64,000 bases of DNA from Cognatundibacterium luofuense (GTDB lineage: Bacteria; Pseudomonadota; Gammaproteobacteria; Burkholderiales; Burkholderiaceae_D), in contig NZ_JAGSPN010000004.1 in assembly GCF_018139685.1 (NCBI RefSeq), forward strand, positions 1-64,000, read 5' to 3'. The notes under the pieces are model-generated. The model was not told where the DNA came from. It ran no database searches and worked only from the letters and a program-made list of their open reading frames with translations. Shown piece by piece: positions 53,732 to 63,864 of this stretch. The position numbers and the translations under genes were made by a program. How positions within the stretch are numbered: position 1 is the stretch's first letter; each line of letters starts with the position of its first letter.

Positions 53732-55888
53732 ATGTCTGATGTTCATCCGGTACGCCGCCTGCAAGCCGTTTTTCGTCTGCGCCATCTGGTTTGCCTGCTG
53801 GCGGGCGGTACGGGCCTGTTTTTGCCTCAAATGCGGGTTTCTGCACAGGAAATTCAGGTTGTCCGCGTCAACTCTGGCGCTCCGGAGGGGCGGTCTGACG
53901 AATTCAGCAACAAGCAAAGCTTCCAGCGGGCGCAACTGATGCAATTCGGTGCGACTGATGCCAGCGAGTTATTGCGCCAGTTACCCGGCGTGCAAATCGT
54001 TCAGCAAGGCAGTAAAGCGAGCGAGGTTCGTTTGCGCGGGATGGGCAATGGCTATGTGCAGATACTGGTCGACGGGCAACTGATGCCGCGCGGATTTTCG
54101 GTAGACAGTATTCCGGCCAGCCAGATTGAACGCATTGAGATTGAACGTACACCCGGTGCCGGACAAAGCCAGCAAGCGGCGGCCGGTAGCATTAATCTGA
54201 TTCTGAAGCCGCGTTTTCGGGCAGGACAAACGGAAACTGAACTGACGCAAGCCTTCCGTCAGGGCCGCTGGAGTCCGGTATTCGCCGTGCGCCAGTCCGG
54301 TCAGCATGGTGACGTATCCGGTTTATGGAATCTGCAGACGGAACAGCAAACCGACGATGGCTTGCTGCAGGCAGACCGGCGCAGTAACGATGTACAGCAT
54401 ACTATGCAGCAAACGCTGACGGAAACCAGTCAGCAACGTAAGACCGCGCTGAGCAGCCAGCAACGTCTGCAATGGCGCATGCCTTCCGGTGATCAGCTTG
54501 GCTGGCAAAGCTGGCTACAGTGGCTGCGCCCGCAACAGGATAAGCAGCGGCAGGAAAACGTGCTGGCTGGTGACGCGGTGCCGTTTCCATTCAACCAGAG
54601 TCAGTTTGCCGCGCTGAACCGCAGCTGGCGGCAGGAAGTGCAATGGGATAAGGCGGAAGCGGACTGGGGCAAGCTGAACATGATTGCAGGCTGGAATCAG
54701 GTATTGCGCCGTACCCGTTACGACTTTTCCGGCAGTGATCAGCAAAACAGGCTGACTGAAAAACGGCTGGTGACAGGCAGCGTGCATGACAATGAATTCC
54801 GGCTGGCACTGAACTGGCAACAACTGAACGCCGATGAGCAGGGCTGGAAAGGCGGCATCAGCTGGCAACCGGCCTCGCGTACCGAAACCCGCGATGAAAC
54901 CGATCAGCCGTTGAACGGCGGCATGCCTGAAAGCGATCAGCGCCGCTTTATTGCTGACAGCAGTCGCAGCACCCTGTGGCTGGAACGTAACTGGTTCCAG
55001 CAAACCGGCTGGCATCAGCAAGCCGGATTGCGGATGGAATACTGGCAGAACCGTTTGCGCAGCAATGGTCTGGCCGATGTCACACAAGGCCGCTGGCTGA
55101 TCAGTCCGGTCTGGCAGCAAGTCTGGAAGGCCAGCGAGGGTAGGGAATGGCGTCTGGGTATCAGCCAGAGCTGGAAATTGCCGACCGCTTTTCAGCTGAT
55201 TCCGCGCCGTTATCGTGTGGACGATCACAATTCACCGTTTAACCCCGATCAGTCCGGCAATCCGGCGCTGAAACCGGAAGCCATCACCGGTATCGAGTTC
55301 AGTCACCAGCGCACACTGGATAAAGACACCGCACTGGAACTCGGCATGTTTGCCCGTCGTATGCGTGACCGCATCGGTTACGATCTGACGCAAACCAATG
55401 GCATCTGGAACAGTAGTCCGGTCAATCAGGGCAATGCACGCTGGCTGGGTGTCGAGGCGGAACTGAAACGCGATGGCAAGCTCGGTGAGCTGCGTTACCA
55501 GATACGCTGGCACGCTTATGCGAACTGGTCGCGCCTGCATGCTAACGGTGTGCAGAGCCGCTTACCGGAACAAATTCCGTATGGCAGCCAGTGGCAGCTG
55601 GACTTGCAACAAGGCGCATGGAAGACCGGCCTGAGTCTGCAATGGCAGGGAAAAGAAACGTATAACGAAACCGGCGTTTTGCAGGCGGAAAATCATCATC
55701 CTTTGCAGCTGGACTGGTATCTGCACTGGCAGCACGGCAATCAGCAATTCAAACTCAGTGTGACCGATATGCTGGCGCGCAGTCAGAATAGTGATGACCG
55801 TTTTCAATGGCAAAACCAGACGCTGGAAGAAAACATGCGTGTCAGCAAAGCCCGCACCCTGAAGCTGGTCTGGCAATCCAAACTCTGA
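53732..55888 (+). CDS. TonB-dependent outer-membrane receptor
   Basis: A 718-aa receptor. It has a signal peptide (hydrophobic segment about 22-40, ending VSAQEI) and a plug domain (DASELLRQLPGVQIVQQGSKA, VRLRGMGNGYVQILVDGQ, IERIEIERTPGAGQSQQAAAG). The rest is a 22-strand-type barrel rich in Gln/Trp/Arg. It would import a siderophore or other large ligand with TonB energy. AAAGGA precedes the start. No adjacent transport or regulator gene reveals the ligand. The last residue is Leu rather than the usual aromatic. Confidence 0.85.
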   Translation: MSDVHPVRRLQAVFRLRHLVCLLAGGTGLFLPQMRVSAQEIQVVRVNSGAPEGRSDEFSNKQSFQRAQLMQFGATDASELLRQLPGVQIVQQGSKASEVRLRGMGNGYVQILVDGQLMPRGFSVDSIPASQIERIEIERTPGAGQSQQAAAGSINLILKPRFRAGQTETELTQAFRQGRWSPVFAVRQSGQHGDVSGLWNLQTEQQTDDGLLQADRRSNDVQHTMQQTLTETSQQRKTALSSQQRLQWRMPSGDQLGWQSWLQWLRPQQDKQRQENVLAGDAVPFPFNQSQFAALNRSWRQEVQWDKAEADWGKLNMIAGWNQVLRRTRYDFSGSDQQNRLTEKRLVTGSVHDNEFRLALNWQQLNADEQGWKGGISWQPASRTETRDETDQPLNGGMPESDQRRFIADSSRSTLWLERNWFQQTGWHQQAGLRMEYWQNRLRSNGLADVTQGRWLISPVWQQVWKASEGREWRLGISQSWKLPTAFQLIPRRYRVDDHNSPFNPDQSGNPALKPEAITGIEFSHQRTLDKDTALELGMFARRMRDRIGYDLTQTNGIWNSSPVNQGNARWLGVEAELKRDGKLGELRYQIRWHAYANWSRLHANGVQSRLPEQIPYGSQWQLDLQQGAWKTGLSLQWQGKETYNETGVLQAENHHPLQLDWYLHWQHGNQQFKLSVTDMLARSQNSDDRFQWQNQTLEENMRVSKARTLKLVWQSKL

Positions 55889-56051
55889 CGCAGAAGTAAG
55901 GCAGAAGTGGTGTTGTACCGAATCGTCCGGCAGGTTTGCTGCCGGATCACCGAATTTTATCGATTTGTATTTTGCAAAGCAGCGGAACGCCGCACAGTAA
56001 GGGGTTCGCCGCCTATAATTCCCGCATTCCAGAATTCAAAGAGAAAACTTC

Positions 56052-57011
56052 ATGAGCGACGATATTCTGTTTCCGGCCACCGATCCGCACCGCCACGGCA
56101 TGCTGCCAGTCGATGAACTGCATACGATTTACTGGGAAGAATGCGGCAACCCGGATGGCATTCCGGTGCTGTTCCTGCACGGTGGTCCGGGTGCCGGCAC
56201 TTCTCCGACACACCGCCGCTTTTTTCATCCCGATCACTACCGCATCGTGCTGTTTGATCAGCGCGGCGCGGGGAAATCACTGCCGCTCGGTGAATATCGC
56301 CAGAACACCACGCAATTGCTGATCAGCGATATCGAACAATTGCGTACCATGCTGGGCATCGATCAGTGGCTGGTGTTCGGCGGCTCCTGGGGTTCCACGC
56401 TGGCGCTGGCTTACGGCGAAACGCATCCGGAACGCTGCCTCGGCTTTGTCCTGCGCGGCATTTTCATGTGTACCCGTAAAGAAGTCGACTGGTTCGTCAA
56501 TGGTATGCGCTGGTTTTATCCGGAAATTCATCAGCGTTTTGCCGAAGGCGTACCGGAAGACGAGCGCGGCGATTTGCTGCAAGCCTATGTGAAACGCCTG
56601 TTCTGCGATGATCCGGCGATTTACACCGAAGCCGCACGCAACTGGAGCCGCTACGAGGGTTCCTGTCTGTTCCTCGAACCACAGGCAGATGCGATTGCCA
56701 GTTTTGAATCCGATGCGGTCAGTCTCGGTATTGGTCGTCTCGAAGCGCATTACATGCTGAATGGCGCGTTTATGGAAGACGATGCGCTGATCACGAATAT
56801 CGCACGTATCCGCCATTTACCCGCTGTGATTGTGCAAGGCCGTTACGACGTGATCTGCCCGCCGGTTTCTGCATGGCGCTTACATAACGCATGGCCGGAA
56901 GCCGCCTACCATGTGATTCAGAATGCCGGACACGCCGCAATGGAACCGGGGATTGCCAAGGCGCTGGTACAGGCGACGGAAGATTTCCGCTTGCAGCGCA
57001 AGTTCAGTTAA
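56052..57011 (+). CDS. pip: Proline iminopeptidase
   Basis: A 319-aa alpha/beta hydrolase (family S33) that removes N-terminal proline. Oxyanion loop HGGPGAGTSPTHRRFFHP, VLFDQRGAGKSLP, nucleophile elbow FGGSWGSTLALAYGETHPE, the Asp region VIVQGRYDVICPP and the His region NAGHAAMEP complete the triad. Cytosolic. It is followed by a bidirectional terminator. Confidence 0.93.
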   Translation: MSDDILFPATDPHRHGMLPVDELHTIYWEECGNPDGIPVLFLHGGPGAGTSPTHRRFFHPDHYRIVLFDQRGAGKSLPLGEYRQNTTQLLISDIEQLRTMLGIDQWLVFGGSWGSTLALAYGETHPERCLGFVLRGIFMCTRKEVDWFVNGMRWFYPEIHQRFAEGVPEDERGDLLQAYVKRLFCDDPAIYTEAARNWSRYEGSCLFLEPQADAIASFESDAVSLGIGRLEAHYMLNGAFMEDDALITNIARIRHLPAVIVQGRYDVICPPVSAWRLHNAWPEAAYHVIQNAGHAAMEPGIAKALVQATEDFRLQRKFS

Positions 57012-57035
57012 TGTCTGCGTTTCAGTAACTCTGAA

Positions 57036-57073
57036 AACAAAACGGGCCTGCAATATTGCGGCCCGTTTTGTTT
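57036..57073. terminator. Terminator between convergent genes
   Basis: AAAACAAAACGGGCC pairs with GGCCCGTTTTGTTT around a short AT-rich loop; A and T tracts on both sides suit both pip and the minus-strand gene beyond. Confidence 0.85.
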
Positions 57074-57088
57074 ATGTACATTCAGGGT

Positions 57089-57451
57089 TCAGACCGGTGT
57101 CGTCATTCCGGCTAAGTTGGTTCCTGAACACGCCTTTTCTTTTCGCTGTTCGCGTACGCCCAGATACAAAGGCAAGGCAATCGCTAAACCAATACAAAAG
57201 CAGATGACGATGTACAGCCAGCGCAACGGAATAGCTTTTTCTTTTGCATCAGTCAGCATCCAGATACTGAAAACGATGGCTGACCAGTAAACGTCCAGCG
57301 TGATAGCCGTGGTTAACGGTGTCAGCATGGCTGCGCCGAAAAAAGCCGCAGGCTCAACGCTGCCGCCTTGTATCAGATACTGTGCGTTGAAAATCCAGGT
57401 GATGATCAGACCGGCAAGAGCGAACAGATAATACAAGGTGGAACGTTTCAT
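57089..57451 (-). CDS. DUF2834-type membrane protein
   Basis: A 120-aa protein with three hydrophobic segments (LYYLFALAGLIITWIFNAQY, the middle FFGAAMLTPLTTAITLDVYW and LYIVICFCIGLAIALPLYLG). It fits the small DUF2834 family of unknown function. ATG 57451 is preceded by GGAGAA; the open frame extends 9 codons further. Confidence 0.65.
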   Translation of the reverse strand: MKRSTLYYLFALAGLIITWIFNAQYLIQGGSVEPAAFFGAAMLTPLTTAITLDVYWSAIVFSIWMLTDAKEKAIPLRWLYIVICFCIGLAIALPLYLGVREQRKEKACSGTNLAGMTTPV

Positions 57452-57490
57452 GGTTTTCTCCGTATGAGTAAAAAGCACAGATTCAGGATG

Positions 57491-59377
57491 TCAGGATTGC
57501 TCGTTCAATGCGCGGATCTTGCGTGCTTCCGAACCGCGTTGCGTGCTGATGATTTCAAAACGCACTTCGGCACCGGCCTGTAAATCCTGAGTTTCCAGAT
57601 GCTGAACGCGGAAATACATATCCGGGCCACCTTGCTGCTGAATAAAGCCAAAGCCGCGATCCTGCTGAATTAACTTGATACGGCCATGACCGATGGTTGG
57701 CAGCGGACGTTGTTCCTGCTGACTGATCTGATTTTGCTGAAAGCTTTGCTGATCCGGCGTTTGTTTTGCCAGTGCTTCAAAGCCGCTCATGGTGCGGGTA
57801 TGTTCCAGATCGCGCGCAGACACCGGTGCGGCAACAGAGGACTGATTACGCGCAAATTCTTCCAGACGGCGTAAATACCATGCCGGTTTGACCAGCGAAG
57901 GCGCGAGCGATACCAGATAGCGCTGATTTTCCTTACCGAAGCACACGGTGTACAAATCTGCCATCCAGACGCGCAGAATCGCGTCTTCGGTACGGGTGAC
58001 GGATGAACGGGAAGAGAAATGGCTGTTCATCTGATTACCGACCTGAAAATCAGCGGTCTGATACGTGCCCTGTGTTTCTATCCAGATCAGCGTAGAGCGG
58101 AAATACATGCGTGACCACAGCAAATGACCAGAACGCAGCGCGTGTAAAGTCAGCATTTGCAAAGCCAGTAAGCACAGCACAAAGTTATAAACGCCGGCTG
58201 GTTTAAATTCTCCGAGCGCGGATGACAGAATCGCGGCACTCAGAAACGCAGAGAAGGCCGCCAGCACAGCCAGTCCGTTCAACCCCACCAACGCGGGGCC
58301 AAAGCGGGTTTGCAGCAAACGCCCCGGTTCGCCATTGCCGCTAGGATGTACCGGTTCCGGCTGGGTTTCTTCGAGAATGTAACCCTGAAAACGGCCACGG
58401 ATTTCACCGGCAATTTCCGGCGTGATATTCGCATAAGCGCGGTTAGGAATGCCTTCAAACCAGTTTTCTTTGAACAGCTGATTGATTTCCGTCCACAGCT
58501 GGCCTGGTGCGGCATTCATGGTCAGACGGGTTTCTTCGCAGGCGACGGAAGTGGAGGCCGGAATATCCAGTTGCGCAACCAGTGCATATAAAGCCAGACC
58601 GGCATTCAGCAGCGTACCGGTCAGCAAAATCAGGGGCGGCGTCCACATTGGCGTAATATCCGCATGCGGTAACAGGCGCGGTACCAGCACTGGCCCCAGA
58701 ATTGCAAAGCCGATCAGGCCGATCAGGCGCAGCATAAACGGCATTGCGGAAGTTTGTTGCGCGGCATAGCGGCGTTGTAACACCGTCAGCAACGACAAGC
58801 CAGTCAGCGGCAGATACAGCACGGACACTATGCCTTCCTGATCACTGCCACTGAACAGCAGCCATGAACTCAGCAAGGACAGCAATAAAGCGCCGTTAAT
58901 CAGCAGCGATTCAAAATGCTGTTTCGCCTGCTCACGTACCGCGCCCGGCGCCACCAGCAAACTGCGGAACAGCGCAAACAATAAGCCTTCCACCGGCCCC
59001 TGTGGTTCACTGAACGGAATAGTCTGATGGCGCATCAGTTCTATCAGCTGATCTGCCTGTTTGCTGTGACCAATCACACCTGCATTCAGCTCTGGTGCCA
59101 GTCCGGCCGGATAGCCACGGCCGAACACAAAACGCAATTGCGTCAGCAAACGAATCGCGGTGCGGCCAAGTACAAATAAAAACAGCACGGTCAGCAGCAT
59201 ACACATGCCGAACAGCATATGTTCGCTGTTACGCAGATAGGTGCGCGCATTCAGGAACAGCACAATCACACCCGCCAGATTCAGCAGGCTGACAGCGAGC
59301 AGAAACCAGTTTTCGGTTTTATAGGGATTCGGATAACGACTGAATAACTGATCTTTGGTATTGAAATCGAACGACAT
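57491..59377 (-). CDS. Multi-pass membrane protein with C-terminal cold-shock domain
   Basis: A 628-aa protein. Hydrophobic segments lie at about residues 24-44, 54-76, 160-182, 186-200, 212-232, 245-268 and 362-410. The last 65 residues are a cold-shock (OB-fold) domain: GHGRIKLIQQDRGFGFIQQQ contains the RNP1-like RGFGFI, and DMYFRVQHL the RNP2-like strand, connected by a Gln-rich linker. Cold-shock domains bind single-stranded nucleic acid, so this would tether an RNA- or DNA-binding module to the inner face of the membrane. The N-terminal part is not a family I recognise. Confidence 0.75.
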   Translation of the reverse strand: MSFDFNTKDQLFSRYPNPYKTENWFLLAVSLLNLAGVIVLFLNARTYLRNSEHMLFGMCMLLTVLFLFVLGRTAIRLLTQLRFVFGRGYPAGLAPELNAGVIGHSKQADQLIELMRHQTIPFSEPQGPVEGLLFALFRSLLVAPGAVREQAKQHFESLLINGALLLSLLSSWLLFSGSDQEGIVSVLYLPLTGLSLLTVLQRRYAAQQTSAMPFMLRLIGLIGFAILGPVLVPRLLPHADITPMWTPPLILLTGTLLNAGLALYALVAQLDIPASTSVACEETRLTMNAAPGQLWTEINQLFKENWFEGIPNRAYANITPEIAGEIRGRFQGYILEETQPEPVHPSGNGEPGRLLQTRFGPALVGLNGLAVLAAFSAFLSAAILSSALGEFKPAGVYNFVLCLLALQMLTLHALRSGHLLWSRMYFRSTLIWIETQGTYQTADFQVGNQMNSHFSSRSSVTRTEDAILRVWMADLYTVCFGKENQRYLVSLAPSLVKPAWYLRRLEEFARNQSSVAAPVSARDLEHTRTMSGFEALAKQTPDQQSFQQNQISQQEQRPLPTIGHGRIKLIQQDRGFGFIQQQGGPDMYFRVQHLETQDLQAGAEVRFEIISTQRGSEARKIRALNEQS

Positions 59378-59556
59378 AATCAGAAGGCCGGAGATAAAAA
59401 AGTTTATTACAACACAATATTGCCTGAGCGACCATCCTGAAGCGGCAAGGGACGGCGCGCAATGAGGGTGATTGTCAGAATAATTCGTACTCAGTTACTG
59501 CGCAGAGCAGGGTTTGCGCTAAAACAAATTTTTATGTGCGTGCGCTTTCTAAACTG

Positions 59557-59583
59557 CTTGAAAAGCATTTCTCAGCCCCAAAT
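59557..59583 (+). promoter_or_regulatory. Heat-shock (sigma-32-like) promoter of clpB
   Basis: CTTGAAAA at 59557-59564 and CCCCAAAT at 59576-59583, with 13 bp between CTTGAA and CCCC, match the sigma-32 consensus (CTTGAA / CCCCAT). The clpB start is 31 bp downstream. Confidence 0.7.
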
Positions 59584-59614
59584 TGGGAGTTAATTCAAAA
59601 TCAGGAGCACAATC

Positions 59615-62206
59615 ATGCGTCTCGATAAATTTACGACTAAATTGCAGGAAGCACTGGCAGATGCGCAAAGTATGGCGGTCGGTCAGGATCACCCTTACAT
59701 TGAAACCCAGCATTTGATTCTGGCAATGCTGCAGCAAAGTGACGGCAGCAGCCGCTCGCTGTTGCAACGTGCCGGCGTGAATGTGAATGGCTTGCAAAAT
59801 GCCTTAAAACAATCGCTGGAACGTCTGCCTAAGGTGTCAGGAAATGGCGGACAAGTTCAGCTCGGGCGCGAACTGGGCGGCTTGCTGAATTTGGCAGATA
59901 AAGAAGCGCAAAAACGTCAGGATCAGTTTCTGGCGTCTGAAATGGTGTTGCTGGCGCTGACCGAAGATAAATCCGATGCCGGTCGTTTAGCCAAAGAAAA
60001 CGGCCTGACCCGCAGCGCACTGGAAGCCGCAATTAATGCGGTGCGCGGCAGCGCACAGGTCGATAGTCCGGAAGCCGAAGGCCAACGCGAAGCCCTGAAA
60101 AAATACACGCTGGATCTGACCGAACGCGCCCGTCAGGGCAAGCTGGATCCGGTGATTGGCCGCGACGATGAAATTCGCCGTGCGATTCAGGTTCTGCAGC
60201 GTCGCAGTAAAAATAATCCTGTGCTGATCGGTGAACCGGGCGTTGGTAAAACCGCGATTGTGGAAGGGCTGGCGCAGCGTATCGTGAACGGTGAAGTACC
60301 GGACAGTCTGCGCAATAAACGGGTGCTGAGTCTGGATATGGCGGCCTTGCTGGCCGGTGCCAAATACCGTGGCGAATTTGAAGAGCGTCTGAAAGCGGTG
60401 CTCAAAGAAATCGCGATGGATGAAGGCCAGACCATTGTGTTTATTGATGAAATTCACACTATGGTCGGTGCCGGTAAAGCCGAAGGCGCGATTGATGCCG
60501 GTAACATGCTGAAGCCTGCGCTGGCGCGTGGTGAACTGCATTGCGTGGGCGCGACCACGCTGGACGAATACCGCAAATACATCGAAAAAGATGCGGCGCT
60601 GGAACGCCGTTTCCAGAAAATTCTGGTTGATGAACCAAGCGTGGAAGCGACGATTGCGATTCTGCGCGGCCTGCAGGAAAAATACGAAGTCCATCATGGC
60701 GTGGATATTACCGATCCGGCGATTGTGGCGGCAGCAGAATTGTCGCACCGCTATATCACCGACCGTTTCCTGCCGGATAAAGCGATTGATCTGATCGATG
60801 AAGCGGCGTCGAAAATCAAAATCGAAATCGATTCCAAACCGGAAGTGATGGATAAGCTGGATCGCCGCCTGATTCAGTTAAAAATCGAGCGCGAAGCAGT
60901 GAAGCGTGAAAAAGATGAAGCTTCGCATAAACGGCTGGCGCTGATTGAAGAAGAGATCACCCGTTTGTCGCGTGAATACGCGGATCTGGAAGAAATCTGG
61001 AAAGCCGAAAAAGCCTCGGTGCAGGGCAGTGCGCATATCAAGGAAGAGATTGAGCGCATCCGTCAGAAAATGGAAGAAGCGCGCCGCAAAGGCGACTGGC
61101 AAACCATGTCGGAACTGCAGTACGGCAAGTTGCCTGAGCTGGAAGCGCAACTGAAACAAGCCGATGCCGCAGAAGGTGCCGGTGATGGTCAGCCTGCGAA
61201 AAACCGTTTGCTGCGTACGCAGGTCGGGGCGGAGGAAATCGCAGAAATCGTGTCGCGTGCAACCGGCATTCCGGTCTCGAAAATGATGCAGGGCGAGCGC
61301 GATAAGCTGTTGCGCATGGAAGATGTGCTACATGATCGTGTGGTTGGTCAGCACGAAGCGATTGTGGCGGTATCGGATGCAATCCGCCGTTCCCGCGCTG
61401 GTCTTGGTGATCCGGGACGTCCTTACGGTTCGTTCATGTTCTTAGGCCCGACCGGTGTCGGTAAAACCGAGCTGTGTAAGGCGCTGGCGACTTTCCTGTT
61501 TGATAGTGAAGAGGCGCTGATCCGCATCGACATGAGTGAATTCATGGAGAAACATTCGGTAGCCCGTCTGATCGGTGCGCCACCGGGTTATGTTGGTTAC
61601 GAAGAGGGCGGTTATCTGACCGAAGCGGTGCGCCGCAAACCGTACAGCGTGATTTTGCTGGACGAGGTTGAAAAAGCGCACCACGACGTCTTTAATATCC
61701 TGTTACAGGCACTGGACGATGGCCGTATGACCGATGGACAAGGCCGTACCGTGGATTTCAAAAATACGGTGATTGTGATGACCTCGAATCTGGGTTCGCA
61801 TCAGATTCAGGCGATGGAAGGCAGCGAACCGGCGCTGGTGAAGGCGGCGGTAATGGCCGAGGTGAAAACCCATTTCCGTCCGGAATTCATCAACCGTATC
61901 GATGAAATTGTGGTGTTCCACGGACTGGATGCGAAACACATAGGCTCGATTGCGAAAATCCAGCTGAAAACTCTGGAAAAACGTCTGGCACAGCTGGAAA
62001 TCGGTTTGCAGGTCAGCGATGCAGCGCTGCTGAAAATCGCCGAAGCCGGTTTCGATCCTGTGTACGGTGCGCGTCCGCTGAAACGGGCGATTCAGCAGGA
62101 AATCGAAAATGTGTTGTCGCGTAGTTTGCTGAAAGGCGAATTTGCAGCGAAAGATACGATTCGTATCGATGTGCAGGACGGCGCACTGCATTTCAGCAAG
62201 GCGTAA
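59615..62206 (+). CDS. clpB: ClpB disaggregase
   Basis: An 863-aa Hsp100 chaperone that threads aggregated proteins through a hexamer together with DnaK. It has the double ClpN domain (1-145), NBD1 with [13 protein letters not shown] and [13 protein letters not shown], a coiled-coil middle domain (about 400-530, long E/K/R helices), NBD2 with [14 protein letters not shown] and [10 protein letters not shown], and the C-terminal D2 small domain. GGAG precedes the ATG. Length and motifs are typical. Confidence 0.97.
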   Translation: MRLDKFTTKLQEALADAQSMAVGQDHPYIETQHLILAMLQQSDGSSRSLLQRAGVNVNGLQNALKQSLERLPKVSGNGGQVQLGRELGGLLNLADKEAQKRQDQFLASEMVLLALTEDKSDAGRLAKENGLTRSALEAAINAVRGSAQVDSPEAEGQREALKKYTLDLTERARQGKLDPVIGRDDEIRRAIQVLQRRSKNNPVLIGEPGVGKTAIVEGLAQRIVNGEVPDSLRNKRVLSLDMAALLAGAKYRGEFEERLKAVLKEIAMDEGQTIVFIDEIHTMVGAGKAEGAIDAGNMLKPALARGELHCVGATTLDEYRKYIEKDAALERRFQKILVDEPSVEATIAILRGLQEKYEVHHGVDITDPAIVAAAELSHRYITDRFLPDKAIDLIDEAASKIKIEIDSKPEVMDKLDRRLIQLKIEREAVKREKDEASHKRLALIEEEITRLSREYADLEEIWKAEKASVQGSAHIKEEIERIRQKMEEARRKGDWQTMSELQYGKLPELEAQLKQADAAEGAGDGQPAKNRLLRTQVGAEEIAEIVSRATGIPVSKMMQGERDKLLRMEDVLHDRVVGQHEAIVAVSDAIRRSRAGLGDPGRPYGSFMFLGPTGVGKTELCKALATFLFDSEEALIRIDMSEFMEKHSVARLIGAPPGYVGYEEGGYLTEAVRRKPYSVILLDEVEKAHHDVFNILLQALDDGRMTDGQGRTVDFKNTVIVMTSNLGSHQIQAMEGSEPALVKAAVMAEVKTHFRPEFINRIDEIVVFHGLDAKHIGSIAKIQLKTLEKRLAQLEIGLQVSDAALLKIAEAGFDPVYGARPLKRAIQQEIENVLSRSLLKGEFAAKDTIRIDVQDGALHFSKA

Positions 62207-62264
62207 GTTTCGCGGCGTACAATGCACGCGTGGCCTGAAAACAGGCCGGAAAGAAAGCAAGTTG

Positions 62265-62293
62265 GGGCGGCAAGCAATTGTCGCCCTTTTTTT
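62265..62293 (+). terminator. Terminator of clpB
   Basis: GGGCGGCAA pairs with TTGTCGCCC (one G-T pair), then seven T's. A smaller perfect hairpin GGCCTG-AAAA-CAGGCC lies at 62232-62247. Confidence 0.85.
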
Positions 62294-62622
62294 GTCTGTA
62301 CGGACTCAGAAGGGCAGAGCAGCGCAGTGGTGCGGTAGCTGTCTGGCATGGTAGTGCGCTGGTCGGACAGCACCGGATGGCAGATAAAAACTCCGGAAAA
62401 TCAGACAGGATTGTGCAGAAACCCGCATTTGCATTTTGCGGAGCGCCGGACTTTCTGCCGACGACCGCCGGATTGGTGTGCTGGAATCCGCATTCAGGCT
62501 AAAAACAGCCGTTTTGGAGGACTTGCGGTGCTCTCAGGCGAAGACCTAAGCAATCACTAAGCAATCGTTAAACAATCGCTAAGGAACCGCTGCAGAAGCG
62601 GCAACGAAGCGATCAAAGTCCG
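62294..62622. other. Intergenic region with dispersed repeat
   Basis: About 330 bp beyond the clpB terminator. It contains the second copy of the 28-bp repeat and direct repeats of the type AAGCAATC-CTAAGCAATCG near 62548-62580. No gene supported. Confidence 0.5.
62446..62473. repeat. Dispersed 28-bp repeat, copy 2
   Basis: Identical to 41893-41920. Flanked by CGCATT motifs as in copy 1. Confidence 0.85.
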
Positions 62623-62916
62623 TTAGCGATGATGACTGCAAGTCTCCACGGCGATGCTCAGTATCTGCCCTTCGGTTTCGGCACGGAATTGCGCGAGGCT
62701 GCTGCCTTCCATATGCGTTTCCATCGCTTGCTGGCTGGCATACAGTTCAAACAGGATGATGCTGTCCGCCTTGTCATTCGGCGTCATGATTTCAAATTGC
62801 AGCGTTCCCGGCTCAGTCTGCAGACTGCGCACACGGTGTTGCACCAGCGCTTGCACAATCGCAGCGCGGTGTTCAGGCAGACAGGTAAAGGTCACGGACA
62901 GGGCGATACTGGACAT
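62623..62916 (-). CDS. Antibiotic-biosynthesis-monooxygenase-fold (quinol monooxygenase-like) protein
   Basis: A 97-aa protein with the ABM dimeric alpha-beta barrel pattern: IALSVTFTCLPEHRAAIVQAL, EPGTLQFEIM, ILFELYASQQAMETHMEGSSLAQF. Members include YgiN-type quinol monooxygenases. ATG 62916 is chosen; a TTG at 62928 would add four residues. It lies 102 bp downstream of the AraC-type regulator on the same strand. Confidence 0.75.
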   Translation of the reverse strand: MSSIALSVTFTCLPEHRAAIVQALVQHRVRSLQTEPGTLQFEIMTPNDKADSIILFELYASQQAMETHMEGSSLAQFRAETEGQILSIAVETCSHHR

Positions 62917-63018
62917 GGTGATAAGCAATCAGAGTAAATCGATGCCTTTCATTGTAAAGATGGAAATTAAAATAGGCTTGATATATTGCTTACGTCACCA
63001 TTGTGATGCTGGCGAAAG

Positions 63019-63864
63019 TTACGATGACGAGGATGACGCGGATTGCACCTGCAGACCATTCGCATCCGACGCGCTGGTTTGATGACCACTGAAAAACACT
63101 CCCGGCGGCACGCCCAGCGCCTTGCGGAACATGGCACTGAATGCAGACTGACTGGCATAACCAAGTTCCGCTGCCACCCGCGACAAGGGCAGGCCTTGCG
63201 CCACCAGCGGCACTGCCAGACTCAGGCGCATTTGCTGCCGCCACTGCACAAAACTCATGTGCAATTCTTTTTCAAACAAGCGGTTCAGCGTGCGGGCAGA
63301 AGCACCGGCGTGGCGGGCAACAACTTCCAGTGAGTCCGCATCCGCCGGATGTGCGATCAGCCAGTCGCAGGCGGCGCGTAAGCGCTTTTCTGATGGCATC
63401 GGCAAATGTACCGGTATGGCAGGCGCTGCCTGAATTTCATCGCACAATACCGCGCTGATCCGCAATTCACGCTCGCAAGTGGCTGACGGATCCAGTTGCT
63501 CCATTCGTGCAATCAATTCTTTGATTAACGGACATATTTCTAAGACTACACAGTTAGTACCAGGGCGCGGATTATGCGACGCATCAATGTGTAATACCCG
63601 TAAGCGGGCAGTACTGAGGGTAGTCACTTCATGCGGAATGCCGGGCGGTATCCAGATCGCCCGCTGTGGTGGCACGAACCAGACTTGTCCACCCGCCGTG
63701 ACTTGCAGCATGCCTTGCGGCGAGTAGGTCAGTTGCGCCCACGGATGGCTGTGCGGTGCCAGCTTTTCCCCCTGATTCAGATTGCGGGCAATCAGCCGCA
63801 CGGGATGCTGCTGATCCGGCTGGTAGGGTGAGGTGCTGGTGTCGGTCAGTACCGGTACAGGCAT
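63019..63864 (-). CDS. AraC-family transcriptional regulator
   Basis: A 281-aa regulator with an N-terminal cupin ligand domain (GEKLAPHSHPWAQLTYSPQGM, WIPPGIPHEV) and a C-terminal double HTH (about 175-265: SLEVVARHAGASARTLNRLF and LSRVAAELGYASQSAFSAMFRKALGVPPG). It probably regulates nearby genes, perhaps the small monooxygenase on the same strand. Ligand unknown. Confidence 0.88.
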   Translation of the reverse strand: MPVPVLTDTSTSPYQPDQQHPVRLIARNLNQGEKLAPHSHPWAQLTYSPQGMLQVTAGGQVWFVPPQRAIWIPPGIPHEVTTLSTARLRVLHIDASHNPRPGTNCVVLEICPLIKELIARMEQLDPSATCERELRISAVLCDEIQAAPAIPVHLPMPSEKRLRAACDWLIAHPADADSLEVVARHAGASARTLNRLFEKELHMSFVQWRQQMRLSLAVPLVAQGLPLSRVAAELGYASQSAFSAMFRKALGVPPGVFFSGHQTSASDANGLQVQSASSSSS

